From an uncultured Alphaproteobacteria bacterium (GTDB lineage: Bacteria > Pseudomonadota > Alphaproteobacteria > Puniceispirillales > Puniceispirillaceae): a stretch of DNA of 28,629 nucleotides. Made by a program: the position numbers and the translations under genes. Below the pieces are notes generated by a model. It did not search any database. It saw nothing but the letters and a program-made list of their open reading frames with translations, and was not told the origin of the DNA. This document shows, in pieces, positions 1-7,337 of the stretch (positions are counted from its first letter, which is position 1; each line of letters opens with the position of its first letter). The stretch is from positions 1 to 28,629 of the forward strand of contig CALEYP010000099.1 of assembly GCA_937924895.1 (NCBI GenBank), in the 5' to 3' direction.

Positions 1-169
1 CGTAATGAACAAAGGCAGCGCATGCCTCTGTTAATTCTGCGATGAGAGGTGCGATATCTGCCTCTGCCTCTAAGCCCGTGATAGTCAGGCCAATCTGTGC
101 GGCAGCCGCTTGCTGCGCAATGCCTCGCCCAATGCCAGAAGTGGCACCTGTCACACACATATGTCGCAT
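1..169 (-). CDS. Short-chain dehydrogenase/reductase, N-terminal part only (runs off the window)
   Basis: Reading the minus strand from an ATG at 169 gives 56 residues with the SDR dinucleotide-binding glycine motif TGATSGIGRG at residues 7-16, close to the N-terminus as expected for classical SDRs. An AGGAAAGG ribosome-binding site lies a few bases upstream of this ATG, which supports the start. The catalytic Ser-Tyr-Lys part is outside the window, so substrate cannot be guessed. It lies 39 bases downstream of the DUF1192 gene on the same strand and is probably cotranscribed with it. The ORF is open to the window edge; nothing suggests it is broken. Confidence 0.75.
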   Translation of the reverse strand, partial: MRHMCVTGATSGIGRGIAQQAAAAQIGLTITGLEAEADIAPLIAELTEACAAFVHY

Positions 170-208
170 GATATCTATCCCTTTCCTGCTGCCCGAAATG
201 AGGGCGAT

Positions 209-394
209 TTAAGATGGTTTGAACAGCGCCGCCGCGGCATCATTGATTTTTTCTTTTTCAGAAATCTTAGCATCAACACGCGCAATCTCACTTACCAATG
301 ACGCGCGATAGCTTTTTAAATCGGCAATATTCCAACTTTGCAGATCTGGTGTGGATAGCCCCTGTGAGGCTGGATTTTTTAATTCATCATCCAT
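209..394 (-). CDS. DUF1192 family small protein
   Basis: This 61-residue protein starts MDDEL, has a short variable region, then a predicted coiled-coil or helical segment (about residues 23-50, ADLKSYRASLVSEIARVDAKI) and ends in AAAALFKPS. This layout and length match DUF1192, a small alphaproteobacterial family of unknown function. AGGAG lies 8 bases before the ATG on the minus strand and supports the start. The partial SDR gene follows in the same direction. The region upstream is shared with the divergent trcR gene. The family assignment is by recognition; no function is claimed. Confidence 0.7.
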   Translation of the reverse strand: MDDELKNPASQGLSTPDLQSWNIADLKSYRASLVSEIARVDAKISEKEKINDAAAALFKPS

Positions 395-432
395 CTCTTA
401 TCTCCTTACGGAAAGCATTTTGAGACTAGCCT

Positions 433-461
433 TTGCAAAAGCCAAGAAAATTGCGTATATA
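433..461 (+). promoter_or_regulatory. Candidate sigma-70 type promoter for trcR
   Basis: TTGCAA at 433-438 and TATATA at 456-461 are separated by 17 bases, a near-consensus housekeeping promoter. It points rightward at the DUF1013 gene and would give a 5' leader of about 125 nt. It sits in the 198-base gap (395-592) between divergent genes; I see no other convincing element in that gap. Confidence 0.4.
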
Positions 462-592
462 GAAGATAGAAACCTTCACCACATGAGTTATCTGGGGTCG
501 GTCAGAGGGCAAAAAAGCTCTCGACAGCCGGTAAGCTATGGCACAAAGCCACGCATAATCTCAGATTATCATGTCAGCTGATGAGACTAATG

Positions 593-1159
593 ATGACACA
601 ATTATTAATGCCTAAAGCCACTGCTGTTTGGCTTATCGATAATACAGGTTTGACCTTTGATCAGATCGCTACCTTCTGTGAACTTCATGTTCTCGAGGTG
701 CAAGCTATCGCTGATGGCGAAGTTGGCGCTGGCATTCAAGGCTATGACCCGGTGCTGAACCGTCAATTGACAGCCGAAGAAATCAAGCGCTGTGAAGAAG
801 ACAGCAGCGCGAACCTTGTTCTTGCCCAATCAAACTTGCCGCAACCAACCATGCGGACAAAAGGCCCGCGCTATGTGCCTGTGGCACGCCGCGGTGACAA
901 GCCTGATGGGATTGCATGGCTCGTGAAACATCACCCTGAATTGAGCGATGCCCAAATTGGCAAGCTCATTGGCACAACCAAAGAGACGATTAAGAAGATT
1001 CGTGAGCGCACACATTGGAATATTCAGAATATCCAAGCCAAGCACCCTGCGATGCTCGGTCTATGCTCGCAAGGTGATTTGAACGCGGCTATCGAAAAAG
1101 CAGGCGGCCAGCCAGCGAATGCTGAAACACAAGTGCAAGCTATTTCAGAAGTGCCATAG
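593..1159 (+). CDS. trcR: DUF1013 protein, cell cycle transcriptional regulator TrcR
   Basis: The product (188 residues from the chosen start) has the DUF1013 hallmarks LMPKATAVWLIDNTGLTFDQIA near its N-terminus, VLEVQAIADGEVG at about 35-47 and a helix-turn-helix-like segment LSDAQIGKLIGTTKETIKKI in its middle. DUF1013 proteins are conserved in Alphaproteobacteria and include TrcR, reported as a cell-cycle transcriptional regulator in the Caulobacter lineage. In-frame ATGs also occur at 581 and 590. The start at 593 is preferred because MTQLLMPKA aligns with the usual family N-terminus; no strong ribosome-binding site separates the options. The gene is monocistronic and is followed by a strong terminator. 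Confidence 0.8.
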   Translation: MTQLLMPKATAVWLIDNTGLTFDQIATFCELHVLEVQAIADGEVGAGIQGYDPVLNRQLTAEEIKRCEEDSSANLVLAQSNLPQPTMRTKGPRYVPVARRGDKPDGIAWLVKHHPELSDAQIGKLIGTTKETIKKIRERTHWNIQNIQAKHPAMLGLCSQGDLNAAIEKAGGQPANAETQVQAISEVP

Positions 1160-1180
1160 GCGCTCTGACTTGAAGATATG

Positions 1181-1217
1181 AAAAAACCCCCTCGCCTCAT
1201 GGCACGGGGGTTTTTTT
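1181..1217 (+). terminator. Bidirectional intrinsic terminator between trcR and prpE
   Basis: An A6C5 run at 1181-1191 pairs with G5T7 at 1206-1217 around a 14-base loop. The stem is flanked by A on one side and T on the other, so it can terminate both the plus-strand trcR and the convergent prpE. Confidence 0.85.
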
Positions 1218-1240
1218 ATGGCTGATATCACCTTGGAATT

Positions 1241-3139
1241 TTAGGATTTCGGATACCCAATATGGCTAAGTGCATCTGCAATCTCATCCAAAATTGCGGG
1301 ATCATCAATTGTTGCAGGCATCGCATAATCTTCACCATTCGCAATTTTCTGAATGGTGCCACGCAAAATCTTACCTGACCTTGTTTTTGGCAAACGCGCC
1401 ACAATCACGGCCAATTTAAAGGCTGCGACAGGGCCAATCCGCTCCCGTACTGAGGCGATCAATTCTTTGATAATCTCATCACCCGCACGGCTGACGCCTG
1501 ACTTCAAAACGATGAAGCCCATTGGTACTTGGCCTTTCAGCGTGTCATTCACGCCGAGCACAGCTGATTCAGCAACGTCAGGATGCTCGGCCAATACTTC
1601 TTCCATCCCACCTGTTGACAGGCGATGCCCTGCTACATTGATGATGTCATCTGTCCGGCTCATCACATAAACATAGCCATCTTCGTCCAGATAACCGGCA
1701 TCACCGGTTTTATAGAAACCAGGATAGTCAGCCATATAGGCATCGACGTAACGCTCATCATTATTCCACAAGGTTGAAAGTGACCCTGGTGGTAGCGGCA
1801 GTTTCACAACAATCGCGCCAATATCGCCAGCTTCTACATCATTGCCCGCCTCATCTACAACGCGCACATCACAAGTTGGGATAGGGCGTGCTGGGCTTCC
1901 TGCTTTTACAGGAAGCGGCTCAATCCCCATGCAATTTGCCGCAATCGACCAGCCTGTTTCAGTTTGCCACCAATGGTCAATGGTTGGCACACCTAATTTT
2001 TCTTCACACCATTTGAGGGTGTCTGGGTCACATCGCTCGCCTGCTAAGAACTGATATTTCAGATGGCTCAGGTCATAATTGGCAATCAAATCACCATTAG
2101 GATCTTCTTTTTTCACGGCTCGTATCGCTGTTGGCGCCGTGAACATCGCTTTGACTTTATAATCAGAGATCACACGCCAGAACGCGCCTGCATCAGGGGT
2201 TCCCACAGGTTTGCCTTCATAGATGACGGATGTACAGCCCTCAAACAAAGGGCCGTAGACAATATAGGAATGGCCCACAACCCATCCCACATCAGATGCC
2301 GCCCAATAGACATCACCTGCCTCACAATCATAAATATTCTTCATCGACCATTTCAGCGCAACGATATGGGCGCCTGTTGGGCGAACCACCCCTTTTGGCA
2401 TACCTGTTGTACCTGAAGTGTAGAGGATATAGGCAGGGTCTTCTGATTTGACAGGGACACAATCCGCCGGCTCTGCTTTTGCCACTTCCTCAGCCCAATC
2501 AAAATCGCGGCCGTCAATCATGCTAGCCTGACATTGCGGGCGCTGCCATAAAATGACAGAATCCGGCTTGTGTGCGGATAGGGCGATCGCTTCATCAATC
2601 AGCGGCTTATATTCAACAAGGCGGCTTGGCTCAATGCCGCAGGATGCTGTCAAAATCAGTTTCGGCGCCGCATCATCGATCCGCTTTGCCAACTCCGCTG
2701 CGGCAAAACCACCAAACACAACTGAATGGATAGCCCCAATACGGGCGCAAGCCAGCATGCCGATTACCGCCTCAGGTACCATTGGCATGTAAATAATCAC
2801 ACGGTCGCCATACCCCACATGATGCGCGCGCAACATACCAGCGCAGCGTGCAACTTGATCTTGCAATTCAGCATAAGTGATTTGACGTTTGCTATCAGTA
2901 ACAGGGCTATCATAGATCAAGGCATTCTGGTCGCCGCGGCCGGCTTCTACATGACGGTCAACCGCATTATAACACCCATTCACTTCGCCCCCGGCAAACC
3001 AACGATAAAAAGGCGGCTTGGCATCATCCAAAATTTGCTTAGGCGGTGTAATCCATGCGATATCTTCCGCTGCTTTTGCCCAAAAGCCTTGTGGATCTGC
3101 GGCCGCTTCAGCTGCGACCTTGTCGAAGATTTGTCCCAT
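1241..3139 (-). CDS. prpE: Propionyl-CoA synthetase (PrpE-type AMP-forming acyl-CoA synthetase)
   Basis: The 632-residue protein is a full-length member of the ANL (acetyl-CoA synthetase) superfamily. Visible motifs are the phosphate loop YTSGTTGMPKG at 240-250, WWQTETGW at 390-397, KTGDAGYLDEDGY around 487-499, RTDDIINVAGHRLSTG at 495-510 and the C-terminal PKTRSGK at 584-590, whose lysine (K590) is the adenylation residue and the usual site of acetylation control. The N-terminal segment with PPFYRWFAGG and CYNAVDRH, and the length, fit PrpE better than Acs. It would convert propionate (and perhaps acetate) plus ATP and CoA to the acyl-CoA in the cytosol. GGGGGA precedes the ATG. No methylcitrate or methylmalonyl genes are adjacent, so the downstream route is unknown. 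Confidence 0.88.
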   Translation of the reverse strand: MGQIFDKVAAEAAADPQGFWAKAAEDIAWITPPKQILDDAKPPFYRWFAGGEVNGCYNAVDRHVEAGRGDQNALIYDSPVTDSKRQITYAELQDQVARCAGMLRAHHVGYGDRVIIYMPMVPEAVIGMLACARIGAIHSVVFGGFAAAELAKRIDDAAPKLILTASCGIEPSRLVEYKPLIDEAIALSAHKPDSVILWQRPQCQASMIDGRDFDWAEEVAKAEPADCVPVKSEDPAYILYTSGTTGMPKGVVRPTGAHIVALKWSMKNIYDCEAGDVYWAASDVGWVVGHSYIVYGPLFEGCTSVIYEGKPVGTPDAGAFWRVISDYKVKAMFTAPTAIRAVKKEDPNGDLIANYDLSHLKYQFLAGERCDPDTLKWCEEKLGVPTIDHWWQTETGWSIAANCMGIEPLPVKAGSPARPIPTCDVRVVDEAGNDVEAGDIGAIVVKLPLPPGSLSTLWNNDERYVDAYMADYPGFYKTGDAGYLDEDGYVYVMSRTDDIINVAGHRLSTGGMEEVLAEHPDVAESAVLGVNDTLKGQVPMGFIVLKSGVSRAGDEIIKELIASVRERIGPVAAFKLAVIVARLPKTRSGKILRGTIQKIANGEDYAMPATIDDPAILDEIADALSHIGYPKS

Positions 3140-3382
3140 ATCTCATCCCCCTATTGCCTAGCAGGTGCGCTACTTGCTCTAGTCTATCACCCGCTAATTC
3201 TATCTCAACCCCATCTCTTAGCTGCGTAATGTGCAACTTTATGACGCATTTTGTCTAGTCTTAATCAGAAGAAGAACGCTGTCCTGTCACGCACAAGACT
3301 AGTTTTCCAGCGGAGAATTTGATATGGTTAAGGCTCAAAGAAACGCCTTACACTGTCTCACATCATAAGGGTGAAGGGATAA

Positions 3383-3592
3383 ATGGAATTCAGCATACAA
3401 AAAGACGCTGTGAAAAAGCGACTTGATGATTTGTTGTCTGAACATCGCGATCTCGATGATGTGATCGCGCGCCTTACCGAAGCCACACCTTGTGACCAGC
3501 TTCAATTACAACGCTTAAAAAAGCGGAAATTACTTCTCAAGGATGACATCACAAAATTAAAGGCGCTAACGCTGCCGGATATCATCGCTTAA
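3383..3592 (+). CDS. DUF465 / YdcH family small protein
   Basis: This is a 69-residue, highly charged, probably all-helical protein with HRDLDDVIARL at about 20-30 and LQRLKKRKLLLKDDI at about 42-56, the signature of the DUF465/YdcH family. Members are short helical-hairpin proteins of unknown function that often sit upstream of purE in Alphaproteobacteria. A GAAGGG ribosome-binding site lies just before the ATG. The 243-base region upstream (3140-3382) separates it from the divergent prpE and presumably carries both promoters, but I could not point to a convincing -35/-10 pair there. Only 38 bases separate it from purE, suggesting cotranscription. Confidence 0.8.
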   Translation: MEFSIQKDAVKKRLDDLLSEHRDLDDVIARLTEATPCDQLQLQRLKKRKLLLKDDITKLKALTLPDIIA

Positions 3593-3630
3593 CCCGCCCT
3601 TTTTCTAGTTCTAAGTAAAGAGTAAAGATT

Positions 3631-4128
3631 ATGACTTCTTCACCTGTTGATATTGCGATTTGTATGGGGAGCCAATCTGATTGGGCGACAATGAAAGAGG
3701 CTGCCATCATCCTAGATGAGCTTGGTATTAGCTATGAGGCGCGCATTATCTCTGCTCATCGTACACCTGACAGATTGTCGGATTTTGCCGCGGGGGCAGC
3801 TGATGCTGGCTTTCAGGTGATCATTGCAGGGGCTGGCGGTGCTGCCCATCTGCCAGGGATGATTGCCTCTCATACCCATCTGCCAGTTCTGGGCGTGCCT
3901 GTGGAATCCAAGGCCTTAAAAGGTATGGATTCTCTGTTATCCATTGTCCAAATGCCTGGCGGCGTGCCGGTTGGCACCCTGGCGATTGGGGCAGCTGGCG
4001 CCAAAAATGCCGCACTTCTGGCCGCCCAAATCCTGGCTCTGTCTAACCAAAGCGCCGCAGACGCTGTGATCGCATGGCGTCAGGCACAAACTGACAATGT
4101 CGCAGAGCACCCATCAGACGAGGCATAA
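3631..4128 (+). CDS. purE: N5-carboxyaminoimidazole ribonucleotide mutase (PurE class I)
   Basis: The 165-residue protein carries the class I PurE motifs: CMGSQSDW at 11-18 for the phosphate-binding loop, SAHRTPDR at 41-48 with the catalytic histidine H43, AGAGGAAHLPGM at 66-77 and MPGGVPVGTLAIG at 108-120. PurE converts N5-CAIR to CAIR in de novo purine synthesis. The length is normal for the bacterial enzyme. Its stop codon is immediately followed by the purK ATG (TAAATG), so the two pathway-consecutive enzymes are translated as a tight pair. Confidence 0.95.
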   Translation: MTSSPVDIAICMGSQSDWATMKEAAIILDELGISYEARIISAHRTPDRLSDFAAGAADAGFQVIIAGAGGAAHLPGMIASHTHLPVLGVPVESKALKGMDSLLSIVQMPGGVPVGTLAIGAAGAKNAALLAAQILALSNQSAADAVIAWRQAQTDNVAEHPSDEA

Positions 4129-5217
4129 ATGGTAAAAGTCATTGGCATTTTAGGGTCTGGTCAATTGGGCCGGATGATTGCATTAGCTGCTGCTGAATTA
4201 GGGGTGCGCGCGCATATTTTTGCACCAGATGCCGATCAGTCACCAGCGGGTGATGTGGCCTATGCCACGACACAGGCTGCTTATGATGATGCGGAAGCCT
4301 TGGATGCCTTTGCCGCTGCGATTGATGGGGTCACATCGGAATTTGAGAATGTGCCGTCTTCTGCTTTGGCCCGCATTGCCCGCCAGCTTGATAGGGTAAA
4401 CCCCTCTATTGCGGCTTTGGATACAGCGCAAGATCGCTTGTCTGAAAAGCTAATGGCGCAATCGCTTGATATTGCTACGCCTGCCTTTTGGAATGTGACA
4501 TCCGAAGCAGAGCTTGCGGCTGCCTTAGCTGCCTTGCCAAATGATGGCTTTTTGAAAACAAGACGCGACGGCTATGATGGTAAAGGACAGAGGCGTGTCT
4601 CAACCGGAGATGACAGTGCAGCTATCTGGCAAGATATGGGAGGCAAACCTCTTATTCTTGAATCAAAAATTGACTTTGTGGCAGAAGCTAGCTTCTTGAT
4701 TGCCAGAGATGCTGATGGGCAGATTGAGCATTTCCCAGCCACGATGAACCATCATAGCAACGGCATTTTGGCAACAAGCACAGCGCCTGCGCCACTTGAT
4801 GACACCATCTTGCAAAAGGGTTATGAGGCGATTGAACATATTGCCGCACACTTAGATTTATGTGGCATTCTAGCGATGGAAAGCTTTATTGCCGCAGATG
4901 GCACCCTGATTTTTAATGAGATTGCCCCACGCCCGCATAATTCGTTCCACTGGACGATAGAAGGCGCCACGATTAGCCAATTTGAACAAGCCGCCCGGCT
5001 AGCAGCCGGCTTGCCAATGCGTCCTGCTATGGCGCGCGGTATTTGGCGCATGGAAAATCTGCTTGGCCAGCATGGCGAGCAGATCCCAGGCTTTTACGCT
5101 GATCCGGCAATCCACACCCATATTTATGGCAAGGAAGCGTTTCGCGAGGGCCGCAAAATTGGTCACATCACCTATGCTCTGTCAGATAGCTCCGACAAAT
5201 CAAACAAAGTATCTTGA
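4129..5217 (+). CDS. purK: N5-carboxyaminoimidazole ribonucleotide synthase (PurK)
   Basis: The 362-residue ATP-grasp protein begins with GILGSGQLGRM at 6-16, shows EFENV at 71-75, the ATP-grasp lysine region KTRRDGYDGKG at 143-153 and the metal-binding NEIAPRPHNS at 263-272. PurK makes N5-CAIR from AIR, bicarbonate and ATP, the step directly before PurE. The ATG follows the purE stop with no gap. Its last 46 bases overlap the end of metA on the opposite strand (5172-5217), and the C-terminal residues SDSSDKSNKVS encoded there are low-complexity and probably tolerant to change. Confidence 0.95.
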   Translation: MVKVIGILGSGQLGRMIALAAAELGVRAHIFAPDADQSPAGDVAYATTQAAYDDAEALDAFAAAIDGVTSEFENVPSSALARIARQLDRVNPSIAALDTAQDRLSEKLMAQSLDIATPAFWNVTSEAELAAALAALPNDGFLKTRRDGYDGKGQRRVSTGDDSAAIWQDMGGKPLILESKIDFVAEASFLIARDADGQIEHFPATMNHHSNGILATSTAPAPLDDTILQKGYEAIEHIAAHLDLCGILAMESFIAADGTLIFNEIAPRPHNSFHWTIEGATISQFEQAARLAAGLPMRPAMARGIWRMENLLGQHGEQIPGFYADPAIHTHIYGKEAFREGRKIGHITYALSDSSDKSNKVS

Positions 5218-6092
5218 TATAGCTCATTGAGCCAATTTGACATCAATAAAAAGGCAAATGGCCGCCAATGATTAATAGGGGCTTGGTGCGGGTCATCATC
5301 TGGGAAATAATTAGCGGGCAAAGCCGTCTCTAGCCCGGCATCTGCATCCCGATGATATTCGGCCCCTAACGTGTCTGCATCATATTCCAAATGGTTGAGT
5401 ACAAAGAGGTCGCCAGATTGCGGACATCTCACCATGCCAATGCCCACTTCATCAGACACGGCAAGCGCTGACAGGCCAGCGGCGGCGATATCTTCTGATT
5501 TGTTGTAGGTATAACGTGAGACTGGCATCGGGAAATCATCCGTAAAGCCATGCATCAGCCGTCCCCCATTAGCGGCTAAATGGTGCGAGAACACACCAAA
5601 CAATTTATCAGCCATCTCATATTTGGGAATATCATAAGCCAGCTTCATCAAGGCCTGTGCCCCCCAGCAAATCCCCAAACGGCGGAAACAATGTGTTTGG
5701 GACCAGGTAAAAATCTCTGCTAATTCTTGCCAATAGGTCACATCCTCAAAAGGTAATGTTTCAATGGGTGCGCCTGTGACGATCAACGCATCAAAATAAT
5801 CATCTCTCACATCATCAAGCTGGCGATAAAAACGACGCAAATAGGCCGGCTCTGTATTGGTCGGTGTATAGCTGGCCGTTGTCATAAGGATAAGCTCAAC
5901 TTGCAGAGGTGAGTTACCAAATAAGCGCGCAAATTGAATTTCTGTGTCCTTTTTCTTTGGCATCAAATTCAACAATAGCAACCGCAGCGGGCGAATATCT
6001 TGGCGCGCGGCTAGATTATCAGGGATGATATCCACCCCTTCAGATTGCAATTGGGATAAGGCCGGAAGGCTATCTGGAACTTTAATTGGCAT
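5172..6092 (-). CDS. metA: Homoserine O-acyltransferase, MetA family (Glu111 type, predicted acetyl-CoA user)
   Basis: The 306-residue protein is a full-length MetA-family (glutamine-amidotransferase fold) homoserine acyltransferase, first committed step of methionine synthesis. It has LLLNLMPKKKDTE at 38-50, the nucleophile C142 in LGICWGAQ and the supporting H234 and E236 in NHLEYDA, matching the Cys-His-Glu set of the family. The residue corresponding to position 111, which in characterised enzymes is Gly in succinyltransferases and Glu in acetyltransferases, is Glu here (GAPIE at 107-111). That predicts O-acetylhomoserine as product. The gene follows COQ9 by 52 bases on the same strand and overlaps purK tail to tail. 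Confidence 0.92.
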   Translation of the reverse strand: MPIKVPDSLPALSQLQSEGVDIIPDNLAARQDIRPLRLLLLNLMPKKKDTEIQFARLFGNSPLQVELILMTTASYTPTNTEPAYLRRFYRQLDDVRDDYFDALIVTGAPIETLPFEDVTYWQELAEIFTWSQTHCFRRLGICWGAQALMKLAYDIPKYEMADKLFGVFSHHLAANGGRLMHGFTDDFPMPVSRYTYNKSEDIAAAGLSALAVSDEVGIGMVRCPQSGDLFVLNHLEYDADTLGAEYHRDADAGLETALPANYFPDDDPHQAPINHWRPFAFLLMSNWLNELYQDTLFDLSELSDRA

Positions 6093-6144
6093 GGGCCAAC
6101 TCTTTTTTTAAATAGTGTGAATAAGAAATGAAGATGAGCGCAGA

Positions 6145-6813
6145 TTAAGACGCATTGCGACGCGCCATAACCGCCTGCATCATACCACCAATCTGACCAG
6201 CCATCTGTTTGATCGGCCCTGTCACTTTGGGAATTTTGGCAACATCAGCCAAACGACGGTCAAGAAAGGCCTCAGTCTTGGCCATATCAGCGCTATCATC
6301 ACCTAGGAACGCGAGCAAGGTCGCGCTATAAACTGCGGCTAACGTCGCACGTTTGGTATAGAAAGAAGCATCTGTTGCATCATCTCCTGCCGCGCGCCAC
6401 ATATGGTCAACCGTTTGATATAATAATGCTGAACTCATGGGTGCATGAAGCGGCGTTGCCAAGGCGCTCATCGTCCGGCGAACGGCTTCTTTATGAGGAA
6501 TGGCTTGTGTCAGACGAAGTAATATTAGCGTTCTGATCTTCAAATGCATTTTTGCAGGCGGCTCTTCTAAGGCGTGAAAGGCTGTCACCATGTCCTCATC
6601 GGCGATTTGTGAGGCCAAAGCAATCGCATCAGTCATGCCTTTGGGTAGAAGCGCTGCTAAGCGGTCATCTGACATATCACAATCCCGCGCTGCCATTTCA
6701 AGACAGGCTTGCGTCCAGCCATCAAACGGCACATGCAGTACCACCTGGTCAAGCAGGTCACGCGCTGCTTGTTGGTCATCCTCTGACAAATTTTGATAAG
6801 AGATAAATGACAT
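6145..6813 (-). CDS. COQ9 family ubiquinone biosynthesis protein
   Basis: The 222-residue protein has the COQ9 pattern: HVPFDGWTQ at 27-35, a helical middle with LKIRTLILLRL at 91-101, and the lipid-binding core MWRAAGDDATDASFYTKR at 138-155 followed by AAVYSATLLAFLGD. In eukaryotes COQ9 is a TetR-fold lipid-binding protein that presents coenzyme Q intermediates to COQ7; bacterial versions are thought to act similarly. The fold resembles a TetR regulator but there is no need to call it one. It is divergent from rpsU, an arrangement common in Alphaproteobacteria, and it is upstream of metA on the same strand. Confidence 0.87.
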   Translation of the reverse strand: MSFISYQNLSEDDQQAARDLLDQVVLHVPFDGWTQACLEMAARDCDMSDDRLAALLPKGMTDAIALASQIADEDMVTAFHALEEPPAKMHLKIRTLILLRLTQAIPHKEAVRRTMSALATPLHAPMSSALLYQTVDHMWRAAGDDATDASFYTKRATLAAVYSATLLAFLGDDSADMAKTEAFLDRRLADVAKIPKVTGPIKQMAGQIGGMMQAVMARRNAS

Positions 6814-6899
6814 CGCTTTCGCCCTTGCATGGTTTCAGATTGTCTGTCAGCACAGCATAAAGTGTAGCATGACAGCCGAAAAAGTCCACCAACAAGACC

Positions 6900-6928
6900 T
6901 TTACAAGAAAAACCAACCTCGTTATAAT
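6900..6928 (+). promoter_or_regulatory. Sigma-70 type promoter for rpsU
   Basis: TTTACA at 6900-6905 and a perfect TATAAT at 6923-6928 are spaced by 17 bases. Transcription would start near 6935 and give a leader of about 40 nt before the rpsU GTG. This is the best promoter match in the window, as expected for a ribosomal protein gene. Confidence 0.75.
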
Positions 6929-6975
6929 AACGGCTCTTAAATGAACTCAAACCTCTAGGAAGGATGTGACAGCCC

Positions 6976-7179
6976 GTGTTCGTAGCTGTTCGAGACAACA
7001 ATGTTGATCAAGCGCTTCGTGTCTTAAAGAAGAAGATGCAGCGTGAAGGCCTTTTCCGCGAAATGAAGAATCGTCGTGCTTTTGAAAAGCCGTCTGAGCG
7101 TCGCGCAAGAGAAGTTGCCGAATCAACACGTCGCGTACGCAAATTACAGCGTAAGCGCATGGAACGTGAAGGCTTCTAG
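6976..7179 (+). CDS. rpsU: 30S ribosomal protein S21
   Basis: The 67-residue basic protein matches bS21: VAVRDNNVDQALRVLKKKMQREG at the N-terminus (starting at residue 3), FREMKNRRAFEKPSERRARE in the middle and an Arg/Lys-rich tail. S21 binds the 30S platform near the 3' end of 16S rRNA and assists initiation. The start is a GTG: the ATG at 6964 is followed at once by a stop codon, and the strong AGGAAGGA site at about 6958-6965 serves the GTG about 10-12 bases further on. The gene has its own promoter and terminator. Confidence 0.95.
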   Translation: MFVAVRDNNVDQALRVLKKKMQREGLFREMKNRRAFEKPSERRAREVAESTRRVRKLQRKRMEREGF

Positions 7180-7216
7180 CTTTTACATTTCACTTATGAT
7201 ATAAAAATCATGCTGG

Positions 7217-7247
7217 AAACCGCCCTGCACCGCCAAGGCGGTTTTTT
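7217..7247 (+). terminator. Intrinsic terminator after rpsU
   Basis: AAACCGCC at 7217-7224 pairs with GGCGGTTT at 7237-7244, followed by a T run to 7247. It lies 37 bases after the rpsU stop and ahead of the pntA promoter region. Confidence 0.8.
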
Positions 7248-7298
7248 AGTATCCCCCCCAAATATTATTTGAACTAATCTGAAAGTCCCGCAGACAGG

Positions 7299-7304
7299 TA
7301 TAAT
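7299..7304 (+). promoter_or_regulatory. Candidate -10 element for pntAB
   Basis: A perfect TATAAT lies at 7299-7304, placing a likely transcript start about 25-30 bases before the pntA ATG. No good -35 hexamer is present at the proper distance, so an activator may be needed or the match may be fortuitous. Confidence 0.4.
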
Positions 7305-7337
7305 GTCTATTGGGGTTTCTCATTGAGGGAGAGTGGT

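Noticed and set aside
3140..3382. Promoters for prpE and ydcH in their divergent intergenic region
   Set aside because: TTGATA at 3319-3324 and TGTCTA at 3252-3257 look like -35 elements, but no acceptable -10 lies at a proper distance from either.
6093..6144. SAM-II riboswitch upstream of metA, as often found in Alphaproteobacteria
   Set aside because: The 52-base gap to COQ9 shows neither the expected stem sequences nor the conserved A-rich/pseudoknot pattern that I can recognise.
6145..6813. TetR-family regulator as an alternative reading of the COQ9-like protein
   Set aside because: The MWRAAGDDATDASFYTKR core and the HVPFDGWT start are COQ9 signatures; the TetR-like fold is known for COQ9 and no DNA-binding helix motif stands out.
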